In this document: positions 27,103 through 35,745 of the stretch, one piece after another
Position numbering within the stretch: the stretch's first letter is position 1
Layout: every line of letters begins with the position of its first letter
Assembly (NCBI GenBank): GCA_020723325.1
Contig: DYJD01000005.1
Span: forward strand, 124,001 to 188,000
From: Desulfosudis oleivorans
Lineage (GTDB): Bacteria; Desulfobacterota; Desulfobacteria; Desulfobacterales; SURF-7
Direction of reading: 5' to 3'
Length of the DNA: 64,000 nt
Translations under genes and position numbers: made by a program
The notes under the pieces: model-generated
Told to the model about the DNA's origin: nothing
Database searches by the model: none
What the model saw: only the letters and a program-made list of their open reading frames with translations

Positions 27103-29256
27103 ATGATCGGAAGTAAATCCCAGGAAAAAAGAATTTCCTTTACCATGGTCCTCATGGCGGTTTTCATCATGGGACTATCCCCCGCCCTACACGCCAAAGA
27201 AGATAATGATCCCCATATGACCGGCCTGCCGGAAATCACCAAGCAAGAACTCGAATGGCAGAACAAGCACATGCTGCGGGTGAAAAAAGTGCATGTCAAC
27301 AGAATGGGCCTGGATCGCATCAATGCGGCCCGGAAACAAAAAGGTCTGGAAGAACTGAGCGATGCAGAGGCCGGTCTGGTTGAAAAAGGCCAAGAAGTGG
27401 AAGGGACTGTGGGCGTCACAGGTCCGACCGCCACTAGCAGTGAAGCGGCTCCCATGGTTCTGCCGAACTCGGTGAACAACAGCACCCTGAAATATTTCCC
27501 GCCCATTCGCTCCCAGGGCGCCATTGGTTCCTGCGGCAGTTTCAGCGGTGTCTATTATGCCATGACCTATATGAACGCCCTGGCCCGGGATCTGGATGCC
27601 AAGACCGGCGGCGACACCTACCGCTTCAGCCCCAAATGGGCCTACAACATGGTCAACGGCGGGTCGGACAGCGGCAGTTGGTATTATTGGGCCTATGACA
27701 TCGGCCTCAAGCACGGCTGCGCCACCTGGGCCGACTTTCCCTATGACGGTAATTACCGCGCCTGGCCCTTGACGGAAAACATCTGGCGCAACGCCGTCAA
27801 CTACCGCTTCGACAAGTACGGATATGTGGACAACACCAACCAGGCCGGCGGCATCGATCTGGTCAAGCAAATGCTGGTGAACGGTTATATCCTGAACTTT
27901 CCGACTTATATCTATTCCTGGCAATGGACCACCATCACTGATGACCCCGCCACCAGCGCCGACGATGCCTATACCGGCAAAAGATGCGTTTACTATGTCA
28001 ACGGTTCTTCCGGCTACCATGCCATGACCGTAGTGGGTTACAACGACGATATCTGGGTGGACATCAACAAAAACGGGGTTGTGGATGCCGGTGAAAAAGG
28101 CGCCTTCCGCATCGCCAACTCCTGGGGCACGGGTTGGGAGGAGAGCGGTTTCTGCTGGATGGCCTATGATGCCTTGAAAAATCCTTCGGCTGTCGCCGGC
28201 GGGCCGGCCACCGGCAGGATCACCGGCTGGTCGCCGGCCCGGGCCCATTGGGTAACGGCCCGCCCGTCCTACCAGCCCACCATGCTGGCGGTTTTCACCC
28301 TCAACCACCTGACCCGCAATCAACTGCGCATGGGCCTGGGGATTTCCGATATCACCCAGTCCGTCCCCACCACCGTCTGGTATCCCAAAATGATTTCCGG
28401 CCAGGGGGGCGCCTATGCCTTTGACGGGACCACCACCGCCGTGGACGGCACTTTTGTTTTTGATTTCTCCGACATTGTCTCCTCCTCCGCGGTGGAAAAA
28501 CGTTATTACCTGGAGATGAACGACAGCACGGCCGGCAACATGGCCTTCATCAAGTCCTTCCGCCTCATTGATGTATTTAACGGCGGCCTTGTCACGGATT
28601 GCGTCACCGTACCCAAGACCTGCGACGCCGGCAAAGTGTATGGCGATATCGATTATGCTTATTATGACGGCAACACCCCGCCCAATGCAGTGCTTACGGC
28701 CACCCCCCTGTCCGGCCAGGCCCCCTTGCAGGTGCAATTCGACGGCACAACCTCCTATGACCCGGACGGCAGCATTGTAACCTACACCTGGAATTTCGGC
28801 GACGGCGGCACTGCCGACGGCCCCACAGCTACCCATTCGTACAGCCAGGCCGGCACATACACCGGTTCCCTGAGGGTTACCGACAACCAGGGGGCTTCCG
28901 ACTCCGCGGCCTTCACCATTCAAGTGTTGCCGGATCCCAGCAAGCTTGCCTTTGTGGGTGAAATGGCCATCTCTTGCGTGACCTCCAAAGGCGGGACCGT
29001 TGTCCAAGCGGCAGTATTTATCCGCAACACGGAAAAGCTGCCGGTGGCCGGCGCCCTGGTGCAGGGCTCCTGGGGAGGGGTACTGACCGGCACAAGCTCA
29101 AAAACCACCAGTGCCGACGGCACGGTTTTCATCAGCTCCAAGAAGACCACCAAGAAAGGCCTGGTATCCTTTACGGTGAACAATGTCACGGCAGCCGGAT
29201 ATACTTATGATCCCAAGCAGAATGTGCAGACCACGGTTTCCATGACCATCCCGTGA
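27103..29256 (+). CDS. Exported papain-like (C1) cysteine protease with PKD domain
   Basis: 717 residues from ATG 27103, which follows AAAGGAG. The signal peptide ends near SPALHA (about residue 31). A pro-region precedes the C1 catalytic domain, which has RSQGAIGSCGSF (Cys144, with an oxyanion Gln at 138), YHAMTVVGYND (His306) and IANSWGTGW (Asn339). An EF-hand-like loop, DINKNGVVDAGE, is inserted after the histidine. Residues of about 526-608 form a PKD domain (PLQVQFDGTTSYDPDGSI, then WNFGDGG). A final beta domain resembles an invasin/Ig-like module. It should be secreted or surface-bound and degrade proteins. Sigma-54 control is indicated by the upstream promoter and adjacent activator. 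Confidence 0.93.
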   Translation: MIGSKSQEKRISFTMVLMAVFIMGLSPALHAKEDNDPHMTGLPEITKQELEWQNKHMLRVKKVHVNRMGLDRINAARKQKGLEELSDAEAGLVEKGQEVEGTVGVTGPTATSSEAAPMVLPNSVNNSTLKYFPPIRSQGAIGSCGSFSGVYYAMTYMNALARDLDAKTGGDTYRFSPKWAYNMVNGGSDSGSWYYWAYDIGLKHGCATWADFPYDGNYRAWPLTENIWRNAVNYRFDKYGYVDNTNQAGGIDLVKQMLVNGYILNFPTYIYSWQWTTITDDPATSADDAYTGKRCVYYVNGSSGYHAMTVVGYNDDIWVDINKNGVVDAGEKGAFRIANSWGTGWEESGFCWMAYDALKNPSAVAGGPATGRITGWSPARAHWVTARPSYQPTMLAVFTLNHLTRNQLRMGLGISDITQSVPTTVWYPKMISGQGGAYAFDGTTTAVDGTFVFDFSDIVSSSAVEKRYYLEMNDSTAGNMAFIKSFRLIDVFNGGLVTDCVTVPKTCDAGKVYGDIDYAYYDGNTPPNAVLTATPLSGQAPLQVQFDGTTSYDPDGSIVTYTWNFGDGGTADGPTATHSYSQAGTYTGSLRVTDNQGASDSAAFTIQVLPDPSKLAFVGEMAISCVTSKGGTVVQAAVFIRNTEKLPVAGALVQGSWGGVLTGTSSKTTSADGTVFISSKKTTKKGLVSFTVNNVTAAGYTYDPKQNVQTTVSMTIP

Positions 29257-29300
29257 CAGAAACCGCGGGTCGACGCCCCTTCCGCCCGTGGTCTCAACAG

Positions 29301-29383
29301 AGCGGCTTCCAAAACCGCGCAAAAAGGTTGCGACAATGCCCCCAACCTTATTTGCGCCTGGAAGCCGCTTCTATTTTTTTTCC
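29301..29383 (+). terminator. Long two-part hairpin terminator after the protease gene
   Basis: The outer arms AGCGGCTTCCA (29301-29311) and TGGAAGCCGCT (29359-29369) enclose an inner stem, GCGCAAAAAGGTTG (29317-29330) with CAACCTTATTTGCGC (29343-29357, one bulge). A T-rich run follows at 29374-29381. It reads as a plus-strand rho-independent terminator. The outer arm shares the GCGGCTTCCA core with the REP-like elements elsewhere in this window. Confidence 0.8.
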
Positions 29384-29504
29384 CCTGAATTTTTAAAATT
29401 TAGGGTTCGGGAACTGCCGCAAAACAGCATCCCGTGGAATTCATCCACGACTATTTGGTGGACAGGTGCTCCCGGATGGAATCTAGTCGCTGCTGAGGAA
29501 AGCC

Positions 29505-30305
29505 TTATCCGCGGAAACTTTCGCATTTTTCTTTGGCGATCAGGGCGGCCCCCAGTGCCCCCACCGTATCCGGTTGGGGCGGAACTAGAACGGCCACCCC
29601 ACCCAAGGCAGCGCTGATGGCACGGACAACTCCGGCATTATGGGCGACCCCGCCCGACATGGCCACCGGCAGTCCGGCGGGATTTGCGACAATCCGCTTG
29701 ACCAGTGCCAGGGTCCGGGTGGCGATGGCGCGGTTCAGGCCTTGTACGATTTCATTCACAGGTTTTCCATCGGCGATCAGTGATACCACTTCACTTTCAG
29801 CAAAAACCGTGCACATGCTGCTGATGGTCAATCCACCCTGGGCGCCCAGGTCCAGATTCGCCATTTCATCAATATCCACTTGCAAGGCCCTGGCCATGGC
29901 TTCCAGAAAGCGTCCCGTGCCGGCCGCGCATTTGTCGTTCATGGCGAAATCCATCACCTTTTGCTCGGCATCCAGCAGAATGGCTTTGCTGTCCTGACCG
30001 CCGATATCGATCAATACTCGGGCTTCCGGCTTCAGGGCCGCGATGCCCCGTGCATGGCAGGTGATTTCCGTAACAGCCCCGATGCGTTCTTGCACACGCT
30101 CACGGCCGTAGCCGGTGGAGACGATGCCTTTCACATCCTTTTTCGGAATCCCTGTCTTGTGCAGCACATTTTCAGTGACCCGGGCGATGGCCTCCAGGTT
30201 GCGGGCACCGGTGGGGACCACCGCCGTGGCCAGGATGGCTTCCTCATGATCGATCAAAACCGCGTCGCAGGAAAGACTGCCGATATCGATTCCCAAATAG
30301 AACAT
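29505..30305 (-). CDS. 2-hydroxyacyl-CoA dehydratase activator (HgdC/BadF-type ATPase)
   Basis: 266 residues, matching HgdC-type activators. It has the ASKHA ATPase fold with the phosphate loop FYLGIDIGSLSCDAVL, phosphate 2 LIDIGGQDSKAI and adenosine motif AMSGGVAHNAG. Cys126 (NDKCAAGTGRF) and Cys165 (SSMCTVFAESE) would ligate the single 4Fe-4S cluster shared by the homodimer. It drives one electron into the dehydratase at the cost of ATP, which lets the radical dehydration begin; the chemistry is extremely oxygen-sensitive. It is last in a four-gene operon behind marR and both dehydratase subunits. Confidence 0.95.
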   Translation of the reverse strand: MFYLGIDIGSLSCDAVLIDHEEAILATAVVPTGARNLEAIARVTENVLHKTGIPKKDVKGIVSTGYGRERVQERIGAVTEITCHARGIAALKPEARVLIDIGGQDSKAILLDAEQKVMDFAMNDKCAAGTGRFLEAMARALQVDIDEMANLDLGAQGGLTISSMCTVFAESEVVSLIADGKPVNEIVQGLNRAIATRTLALVKRIVANPAGLPVAMSGGVAHNAGVVRAISAALGGVAVLVPPQPDTVGALGAALIAKEKCESFRG

Positions 30306-30332
30306 GCAACCACACTCCTTCTTTCATTTGGA

Positions 30333-31547
30333 TTATTTGCGGCTTTCCACCATTTCCAAAAATGCTTCAATACGCGTCTTGACCTGACCCTCGGTGAATT
30401 TGCGCGGATCCACACAATCCACTTCCAGATTGAGAACCGGTATACCGACGGCCTTGAAGCCTTCCTCAATCATGCCGCGTGCGCCGGTTCCCTGGCGGCA
30501 GCCCCAGTTGCATGGATTGATGGCGCCGTCAATCCGGTAGTCTTGGGCCAGTTTTTGAAGATGGGTGATCCGTTTTTGAATACTGCCGTTGAACGGAATG
30601 GAAATCGAACGTCTGGCCAAACCTTCATAAATATCACCGTTATCGATGGGATCCCAGGTAATGTCATTCAGTTCATCAATGACGATCTTGGCCCCGTATT
30701 CCTGCTCCAGGAGATTTTCAATGGGATTTTTGAATTGAATGCGATTTTGGACCCATAGCAGCCTGATTTTTTCCTTGGCAGGATTCGATCCCATGGACTG
30801 CGTTCGTTTCTGCAGTTCTTCCAGATAGGTCTCGGCAATAGTCACCCCTGCATCCGTACCCAAAAACAAGGCCATGACAATGCCGAAATTGCTCAGTTCT
30901 TTACTGTTGATGGGCGAGGGGACCTGCCTGGCCAAGGCATACACCTGGGTTATGATTTCACGGGTCCGGTTGGTTTTACCAATGGCGGACTTCAATTTAT
31001 CCGGATCCAGGGGGACACCGGTGATTTTACTTACAAAGCTTGTCATGGCACGCATTTGTTCCGCCAGGTGGCGAACTTCTTCCCGAGATTCATTTTGGGG
31101 GATATGCAACACAAACAACTGCTTTTCGAAATGAGCGGCCAGATGTTCAATGACCGCCAGACCGCCGGAGCAAGGGCAAGTGGTCCCGATCAAAAATTCC
31201 GGTTTGGGCATCAGGCCTTTCATGGCCGCGCCGCTCACAGCCCGGTGGTAACTGCAGGAGTCCGAGGAATAACCGATTTGCTCGGTGGCCTCAATGAAGT
31301 CACCCACGATTCCGGTGGAAGCCAGCATGGCACCGATGAATTCCACGAAACAAGAAGTGACTTCCATGGCGTTTAAAAGGTCGTATGGGGCCGCGATTCC
31401 GCACCAGGCCACCTTGTGTTCCCCCGAATACAACCGTTGGCCGAGCCTGGCAAGTTCCAGGGAATATGTTTTTCGCGGGCTGCCCTTGCCTTGGGCAATG
31501 GCGGACTGGAGACCGGATTCAAGACTGTCGAAGTATTCTTTCATCAT
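30333..31547 (-). CDS. 2-hydroxyacyl-CoA dehydratase subunit (HgdA/FldB-like)
   Basis: 404 residues from ATG 31547 behind GAGGTGA; the longer open frame upstream overlaps the preceding gene and is discounted. Family features are VAWCGIAAPYDLLNAMEVTS, the cysteine-bearing YSSDSCSYHRA, LIGTTCPCSGGLAV, and the C-terminal NPCNWGCRQGTGARGM with VLNLEVDCVDPRKFTEGQ. Conserved cysteines ligate a 4Fe-4S cluster in each subunit of the heterodimer. With its partner (31553-32614) it removes water from a 2-hydroxyacyl-CoA to give the 2-enoyl-CoA. The presence of one HgdC-type activator favours a dehydratase over a benzoyl-CoA reductase. The substrate is unknown. Confidence 0.93.
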   Translation of the reverse strand: MMKEYFDSLESGLQSAIAQGKGSPRKTYSLELARLGQRLYSGEHKVAWCGIAAPYDLLNAMEVTSCFVEFIGAMLASTGIVGDFIEATEQIGYSSDSCSYHRAVSGAAMKGLMPKPEFLIGTTCPCSGGLAVIEHLAAHFEKQLFVLHIPQNESREEVRHLAEQMRAMTSFVSKITGVPLDPDKLKSAIGKTNRTREIITQVYALARQVPSPINSKELSNFGIVMALFLGTDAGVTIAETYLEELQKRTQSMGSNPAKEKIRLLWVQNRIQFKNPIENLLEQEYGAKIVIDELNDITWDPIDNGDIYEGLARRSISIPFNGSIQKRITHLQKLAQDYRIDGAINPCNWGCRQGTGARGMIEEGFKAVGIPVLNLEVDCVDPRKFTEGQVKTRIEAFLEMVESRK

Positions 31548-31552
31548 ATGAT

Positions 31553-32614
31553 TCACCTCAGCATTTCCGTAAAGGCTTCTATCCTGGTTTTTTGTTGACC
31601 CATGGTACGGACAGTGCAATCCCCTTCCAATAAAAGGAACGGGATACCTTCCTGCTTGAGCGCGGCCCGAATGCCCGGCATTCTCGCGATATAGGGATCG
31701 CAAAATTTGACCGTATACCCGATCACACCCCTGGCCTGATGACGTCTTGCAGCAGCCACAATATCCTCTGCCATTTTGCCCGGCTGGGCCTCGCAAAGGG
31801 TTCGGGCGCAGGGCTGACGTTGAAGCAGCCCTTTTGCGTAAGCAGCCAGCATTTCTCCGGGCTTCTTAAAATCCATTTTGACTTCAGCAAACGCGCGGGA
31901 ACCCGTACATAGATCCTCCGCCACGATCCTGGCCCCGCTGGCTTCAAACAAGGCAAAGGCTTCGAGATCCGGCAGCACATTGCCGAAAAGATACATGGGG
32001 ATCATATCGGATTTCTGCTCCTGGTCTTTTTCCGTAAGGAGCATTTTCAACCGGCTCAGCATAGCTTGCGGCTCGGTGCAGGCGGCCTGAAGATAGGCTT
32101 CCTGTAGTAAAACCGCGCCATTCCGCATGACACCTTGCTGAACTCGGCTGCGCATCCGCTCAAAAGCATTCGCCAGCTCGTTGTAAAGTCTGAGACTTTC
32201 CATCAGATTCTCGGGTTGCAGCGGCCGGCCGTACCAGTCGCCCAGCGTACCGGCCAGTTTCTTCAGCTCGGATTCGAAAACGGGAATATCTTTTTCAGAA
32301 GTGGTGGTGGGAAGATCCACGCAAATGGTGGCCATATCCGGACATACCACGCGCCAGGCATCGGCCAGACGGCGCATGGCATCGCAACTGTTCATGAACA
32401 CCATGCCGGCCAGATCCGGCAATTGCTTGCTCATGGCCCGATCAAGGATACGCTTGACATGCGGGCAGAGGTTGTCATGCAGGAGCCGGCCGGCCTGGTC
32501 CGGGCAGTCCAAATTCGGCAGGATGCGATACGGTCGGAATCCGGTGGCATGGATCAATGCCAATGGCGTATAGGCGCAGGCATATCCGATGGTTTTGTGA
32601 TTATCCATGGTCAT
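31553..32614 (-). CDS. 2-hydroxyacyl-CoA dehydratase subunit (HgdB/FldC-like)
   Basis: 353 residues starting at ATG 32614, which overlaps the marR stop by four bases (ATGA) and has AAGGAATG upstream. Typical blocks are IGYACAYTPLALIHATGFRP, MVFMNSCDAMRRLADAW, YLFGNVLPDLEAFALFEAS, VIGYTVKFCDPYIARMPG and the end motif LEGDCTVRTMGQQKTRIEAF. Three separated cysteines (NSC, KFCD, EGDC) suit cluster binding. It pairs with the 404-residue subunit downstream. The overlap with marR shows that regulator and enzyme are translated together. Confidence 0.93.
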   Translation of the reverse strand: MTMDNHKTIGYACAYTPLALIHATGFRPYRILPNLDCPDQAGRLLHDNLCPHVKRILDRAMSKQLPDLAGMVFMNSCDAMRRLADAWRVVCPDMATICVDLPTTTSEKDIPVFESELKKLAGTLGDWYGRPLQPENLMESLRLYNELANAFERMRSRVQQGVMRNGAVLLQEAYLQAACTEPQAMLSRLKMLLTEKDQEQKSDMIPMYLFGNVLPDLEAFALFEASGARIVAEDLCTGSRAFAEVKMDFKKPGEMLAAYAKGLLQRQPCARTLCEAQPGKMAEDIVAAARRHQARGVIGYTVKFCDPYIARMPGIRAALKQEGIPFLLLEGDCTVRTMGQQKTRIEAFTEMLR

Positions 32615-33099
32615 ATCATTCCTTTATTGGTATTGGTCAACACTTTTCTGAGAACTTTTTGAACGATTTCCATCTCTGCCGGTTCAATATCGGCAAATGC
32701 TTCCTTGAGCATCAGATCCACGGCTTGGAATACCTTGTCGCGGATCAACCCGCCTTTTTCCGTCAAATTGATTTTTTGCGCCCGCCGGTCTTGGGGATCA
32801 CTAGCGCGAAATACGAGACCATCACGTTCCATGCGGTCGATCAGGCCGGTCATGGTGGAGGGCTCAAGCCCGGCACAGCGGCCCAATTCAATGAGCTTCA
32901 GCCCATCTTCACTGCCGAATTTGCTCAGCAGTTCATCCATGCCCTGGCCGACCCAAAGGCACATCAGCACCCCCAAATAGGCGGGCTTGACATCCGGCAG
33001 TCCGATTTTGGACAATTCTTTTTTCAAAAGTCCGGTAACCGACAGGGAAGCCTTGGTAATCAAATAATACGGACAATCCGCAGGCGCGAAAGATTTCAT
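32611..33099 (-). CDS. MarR-family regulator of the dehydratase operon
   Basis: 162 residues from ATG 33099, preceded by AAAGGAGA; an upstream extension has no ribosome site. The MarR winged helix is visible: LIELGRCAGLEPSTMTGLID, then RMERDGLVFRASDPQDRRAQ and INLTEKGGLIRD, flanked by dimerisation helices. MarR proteins repress until a ligand, often an aromatic or CoA compound, binds. Its stop overlaps the start of the first dehydratase subunit. Autoregulation of the four-gene operon is likely, with AT-rich dyads upstream as candidate operators. Confidence 0.92.
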   Translation of the reverse strand: MKSFAPADCPYYLITKASLSVTGLLKKELSKIGLPDVKPAYLGVLMCLWVGQGMDELLSKFGSEDGLKLIELGRCAGLEPSTMTGLIDRMERDGLVFRASDPQDRRAQKINLTEKGGLIRDKVFQAVDLMLKEAFADIEPAEMEIVQKVLRKVLTNTNKGMI

Positions 33100-33174
33100 G
33101 GTTCTCCTTTCTATTTTTATTCTGTTCAATAATTTTATTATGCATATATTATGGATCAATAATTTTTGCAAGCA

Positions 33175-33206
33175 AATATTTATTCCGCTTTGGCGGAATA
33201 AATATT
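33175..33206. promoter_or_regulatory. Perfect 14-bp inverted repeat upstream of marR
   Basis: AATATTTATTCCGC (33175-33188) and GCGGAATAAATATT (33193-33206) flank a TTTG loop. It lies 76 bases upstream of the marR start and 38 bases past the stop of the methyltransferase-like gene on the same strand. Either a terminator of that gene, lacking an immediate T-run, or an operator for the marR operon would fit. Confidence 0.6.
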
Positions 33207-33243
33207 CATACAAAAATTTTTTTCGATTTGGGTAAATCCGGGT

Positions 33244-33933
33244 TTATAAAACGGGACCGGAGAGTTTCCCGAGATAGATTACATGTCTTGGTCCGCCGTG
33301 GCCTTCCCGGGTGCTGGTGACGGCAAAACCCGCCGCCCGCAAGCGTTTGTCAAAGCCGGTGTCAAAGTCTTCACCCCACACGGCGAAAACACCGCCGGGT
33401 TTCAGGGCCGCCTTGACATGCTCGATGGCCTTGCTGCCGTAGAGAGGATCATTGTGTTTGTGGTTTTGGCCACTGGGGCCGTTATACAAATCCAGCACGA
33501 CGGCGTCGTATTTGGGCCTTTGGGCCGCCAATCCGCATTGCCGGATCAAATGGGCCACATCGCTGATGACCACCGTCACGCGCTCATCCGCCGCCGCACC
33601 TTGGGTCAGGCCGGCCAGGGGGCCACGGCACCAGGCCGACACCTTTGGATTCAATTCAGCCACAATTACTTGTGCTTTTATCGGCAGGCAGTCCAAAACC
33701 GCCCGGAGGGTGAACCCCATGCCGAGGCCCCCCACCAGCACCCGTGGCTGGGTATACTTACGTAGATGCCCACAGGCCATACGCCCCAACGCCGCCTCGG
33801 ATTGATACGCCTTGCTGTTCATCAGCACACGGCCGGCCACAGTGATGAGGAAATCCTTGTCTCCGCGCCTGCGCAGCTCCAGCAGGCCTTCTTCCGTGTC
33901 GACACTGTCGATGATCTGAAACGGCAGGGGCAT
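33244..33933 (-). CDS. Spermidine synthase-like protein (SAM-dependent aminopropyl/methyltransferase fold)
   Basis: 229 residues; AAAGGAGAT lies about 11 bases before ATG 33933. The Rossmann core is clear: RVLVGGLGMGFTLRAVLD (SAM-binding glycine loop), VIVAELNPKVSAWC (acidic residue binding ribose), then DVAHLI and YDAVVLDLYNGPSG (spermidine-synthase-like catalytic Asp region). It resembles the short SpeE-like proteins common in proteobacteria that are not proven polyamine synthases. No speD or other polyamine gene is nearby. It is a single gene between the marR operon and a GNAT gene. Confidence 0.85.
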   Translation of the reverse strand: MPLPFQIIDSVDTEEGLLELRRRGDKDFLITVAGRVLMNSKAYQSEAALGRMACGHLRKYTQPRVLVGGLGMGFTLRAVLDCLPIKAQVIVAELNPKVSAWCRGPLAGLTQGAAADERVTVVISDVAHLIRQCGLAAQRPKYDAVVLDLYNGPSGQNHKHNDPLYGSKAIEHVKAALKPGGVFAVWGEDFDTGFDKRLRAAGFAVTSTREGHGGPRHVIYLGKLSGPVL

Positions 33934-34085
33934 CTATCGAAAATCTCCTTTTTTTAACAGATTGAAAAATAGTTTAATATCATGCTATGCAATTCCATGA
34001 GATGTATCAACGCTAAAAATAAGCAGTATAACATTTTTCAACCGATCGGACTCATAACATTGTGCTACATGTATGCGGCGGCACT

Positions 34086-34553
34086 ATGAATATAAAGATT
34101 TGCCAAGCAAAAACATCCCAACAAATAGCTCTCACTCTGGCATTGTTTGAAGAGTATGCCGCCTGGCTCGGATTTGACCTGTCTTTCCAAGATTTTGCCG
34201 CGGAGCTGCTCGCTCTGCCCGGCCATTATGCCCCACCCCAGGGACGACTGCTTTTGGCTTTAGTTGACGAGGAGATTGCGGGCTGTGCTGCCTTGCGACC
34301 TTTGAAGGATGGTATTTGCGAGATGAAACGCCTGTTTGTTCGCCCGGCTTTTCGCGGGAAGGGCATTGGCAAATTGCTCACAGAGCGGATTATAAAAGAG
34401 GCCCGCGCCATTGGTTATTTGACCATGAGGCTGGATACCCTGCCGATCATGCAAGCAGCCGTTCATCTCTATCAAACCCTCGGGTTTACTCAGTGTGGGG
34501 CCTATTACAAGACTCCCTTGCCGGACAGTATTTTTATGGAGTTGAAATTGTGA
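34086..34553 (+). CDS. GNAT-family N-acetyltransferase
   Basis: 155 residues from ATG 34086; an in-frame GTG at 34062 is possible but adds an unlikely leader. The acetyl-CoA binding loop is explicit (RPAFRGKGIGKLL, a Q/RxxGxG/A motif). It is flanked by the usual strand CEMKRLFV and the late AAVHLYQTLGFTQCGAYY motif. These enzymes acetylate amines on small molecules or proteins; the acceptor here is unknown. It lies 91 bases before the isoprenylcysteine-methyltransferase-like gene on the same strand. Confidence 0.9.
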   Translation: MNIKICQAKTSQQIALTLALFEEYAAWLGFDLSFQDFAAELLALPGHYAPPQGRLLLALVDEEIAGCAALRPLKDGICEMKRLFVRPAFRGKGIGKLLTERIIKEARAIGYLTMRLDTLPIMQAAVHLYQTLGFTQCGAYYKTPLPDSIFMELKL

Positions 34554-34644
34554 GCATGCAACCCGACGATAGTATGAAAGTGACTGTGATTTTACACTTT
34601 CTTTAAAAACCTCAAAATAAAAACCGACTGAAAGGATGAACAGA

Positions 34645-35121
34645 ATGGATAAACCCAAAAAAGACCGAGCCGACATCATCGCCCTGCCGCCCATGCTTTT
34701 TTTCATTTGCTTGAGTGCCGGAGCTGTTTTCAGCAGTTTGTTTCCCGGAAGTACTATTCAGGGTTCCTGGGCCTATCGAATCATTCCCGGATTTGTTTTG
34801 TTCGGCCTGGCAGGACTGATTGCTTTTTTGACCTTCCGCCTGTTCAAAACCCATCAGACCCCCTTTGACCCTTACAAAACCACAAAAAGCTTGATTCAGG
34901 CCGGGCCTTTTCGCTTTACCCGCAATCCGTTGTATCTGGCTCTTATGCTGGCGTTTGCCGGATTCGTCCTTTTATTGGCTTCGCTCTGGATGGTGTTGTT
35001 CATCGCAGTATTTTTTCTGCTGTTGGTTTACGGCGTCATCCAGCCGGAAGAACGCTATCTGGAAGAAAAATTCGGCGAGGAATACCTGACCTATAAAAAG
35101 TCCGTGCGGCGCTGGTTGTAA
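34645..35121 (+). CDS. Isoprenylcysteine carboxyl methyltransferase (ICMT)-family membrane protein
   Basis: 158 residues from ATG 34645, with AAAGGA eight bases upstream. Four hydrophobic helices are visible. The C-terminal SAM-binding signature of ICMT/PEMT-like enzymes is complete: AGPFRFTRNPLYLALMLAF, then QPEERYLEEKFGEEYLTYKK. Bacterial members methylate various lipophilic substrates and the true substrate here is unknown. The end of the gene overlaps the end of the convergent tetR gene (35091-35729) by 31 bases. Confidence 0.9.
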   Translation: MDKPKKDRADIIALPPMLFFICLSAGAVFSSLFPGSTIQGSWAYRIIPGFVLFGLAGLIAFLTFRLFKTHQTPFDPYKTTKSLIQAGPFRFTRNPLYLALMLAFAGFVLLLASLWMVLFIAVFFLLLVYGVIQPEERYLEEKFGEEYLTYKKSVRRWL

Positions 35122-35729
35122 TATGGAAGGTCTTTTCCGAAGATTTCAGCCACAAGACCGGCCAGGCGCACGGTGTGGCGCCGGATTTCCGCCTGGCTGC
35201 GGCCGGGATAGCGGGCATAGCTGATCATGATGCCGTTCAGGGCCGAAAATAGCGTGTGGGCCGTGAGCCGCACATCCGGGTAAATGCCCACGGCTTCAAC
35301 GGCATTTACAATGCGATCCATGAGGGGCTTCATGACCTTGTTGAGTTTATGGGTGGCCTCGGCGGACATCTCACCCCCCAGCATGAAATGCCCCATCATC
35401 TGATAAAAGGTCATATTGTCGTTCAGATAGGTGATATACAGGCTGCACAAATGTTTCAGGTCAGGCGGGCCGTTGCTGCTTTCCGCATCCAGGATGCGGG
35501 TGATCTCCTCCGCATGCCCTAAAAAAATATCCAAGAAAAGTTCGGTGAGATTGGTATAGTAATTGTAGATCGTGCCGATGCTCGTGCCCGCGGCCTTGGC
35601 GATTTCCCGGACAGTGACGCTACGGAAATCCTTTTGGGCAAAGAGCTGCCCGGCGGCATCCAAAATCAATTTCCGCCGGGCATCCTTTTCCTGCAGTTTT
35701 AAACCCACCAATTTATTTTGTGCGACCAA
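35091..35729 (-). CDS. TetR-family regulator linked to acyl-CoA dehydrogenase
   Basis: 212 residues with a TTG start at 35729 behind AGAGGATC. The N-terminal helix-turn-helix is RKLILDAAGQLFAQKDFRSV followed by TVREIAKAAGTSIGTIYNYY. The C-terminal part is a helical ligand domain like those of FadR/PsrA-type acyl-CoA sensors. It starts 16 bases after the acyl-CoA dehydrogenase stop, so the two form an operon. The promoter region of that operon holds tandem 19-bp operator-like repeats, so autorepression relieved by an acyl-CoA is a good inference. Confidence 0.9.
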   Translation of the reverse strand: MVAQNKLVGLKLQEKDARRKLILDAAGQLFAQKDFRSVTVREIAKAAGTSIGTIYNYYTNLTELFLDIFLGHAEEITRILDAESSNGPPDLKHLCSLYITYLNDNMTFYQMMGHFMLGGEMSAEATHKLNKVMKPLMDRIVNAVEAVGIYPDVRLTAHTLFSALNGIMISYARYPGRSQAEIRRHTVRLAGLVAEIFGKDLPYYNQRRTDFL

Positions 35730-35745
35730 GTGTGAGATCCTCTAT

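Noticed and set aside
27187-29007. 606-codon minus-strand open frame opposite the papain-like protease
   Set aside because: Glycine/valine-rich shadow caused by GC-rich third positions; the plus-strand frame has catalytic motifs, signal peptide and promoter.
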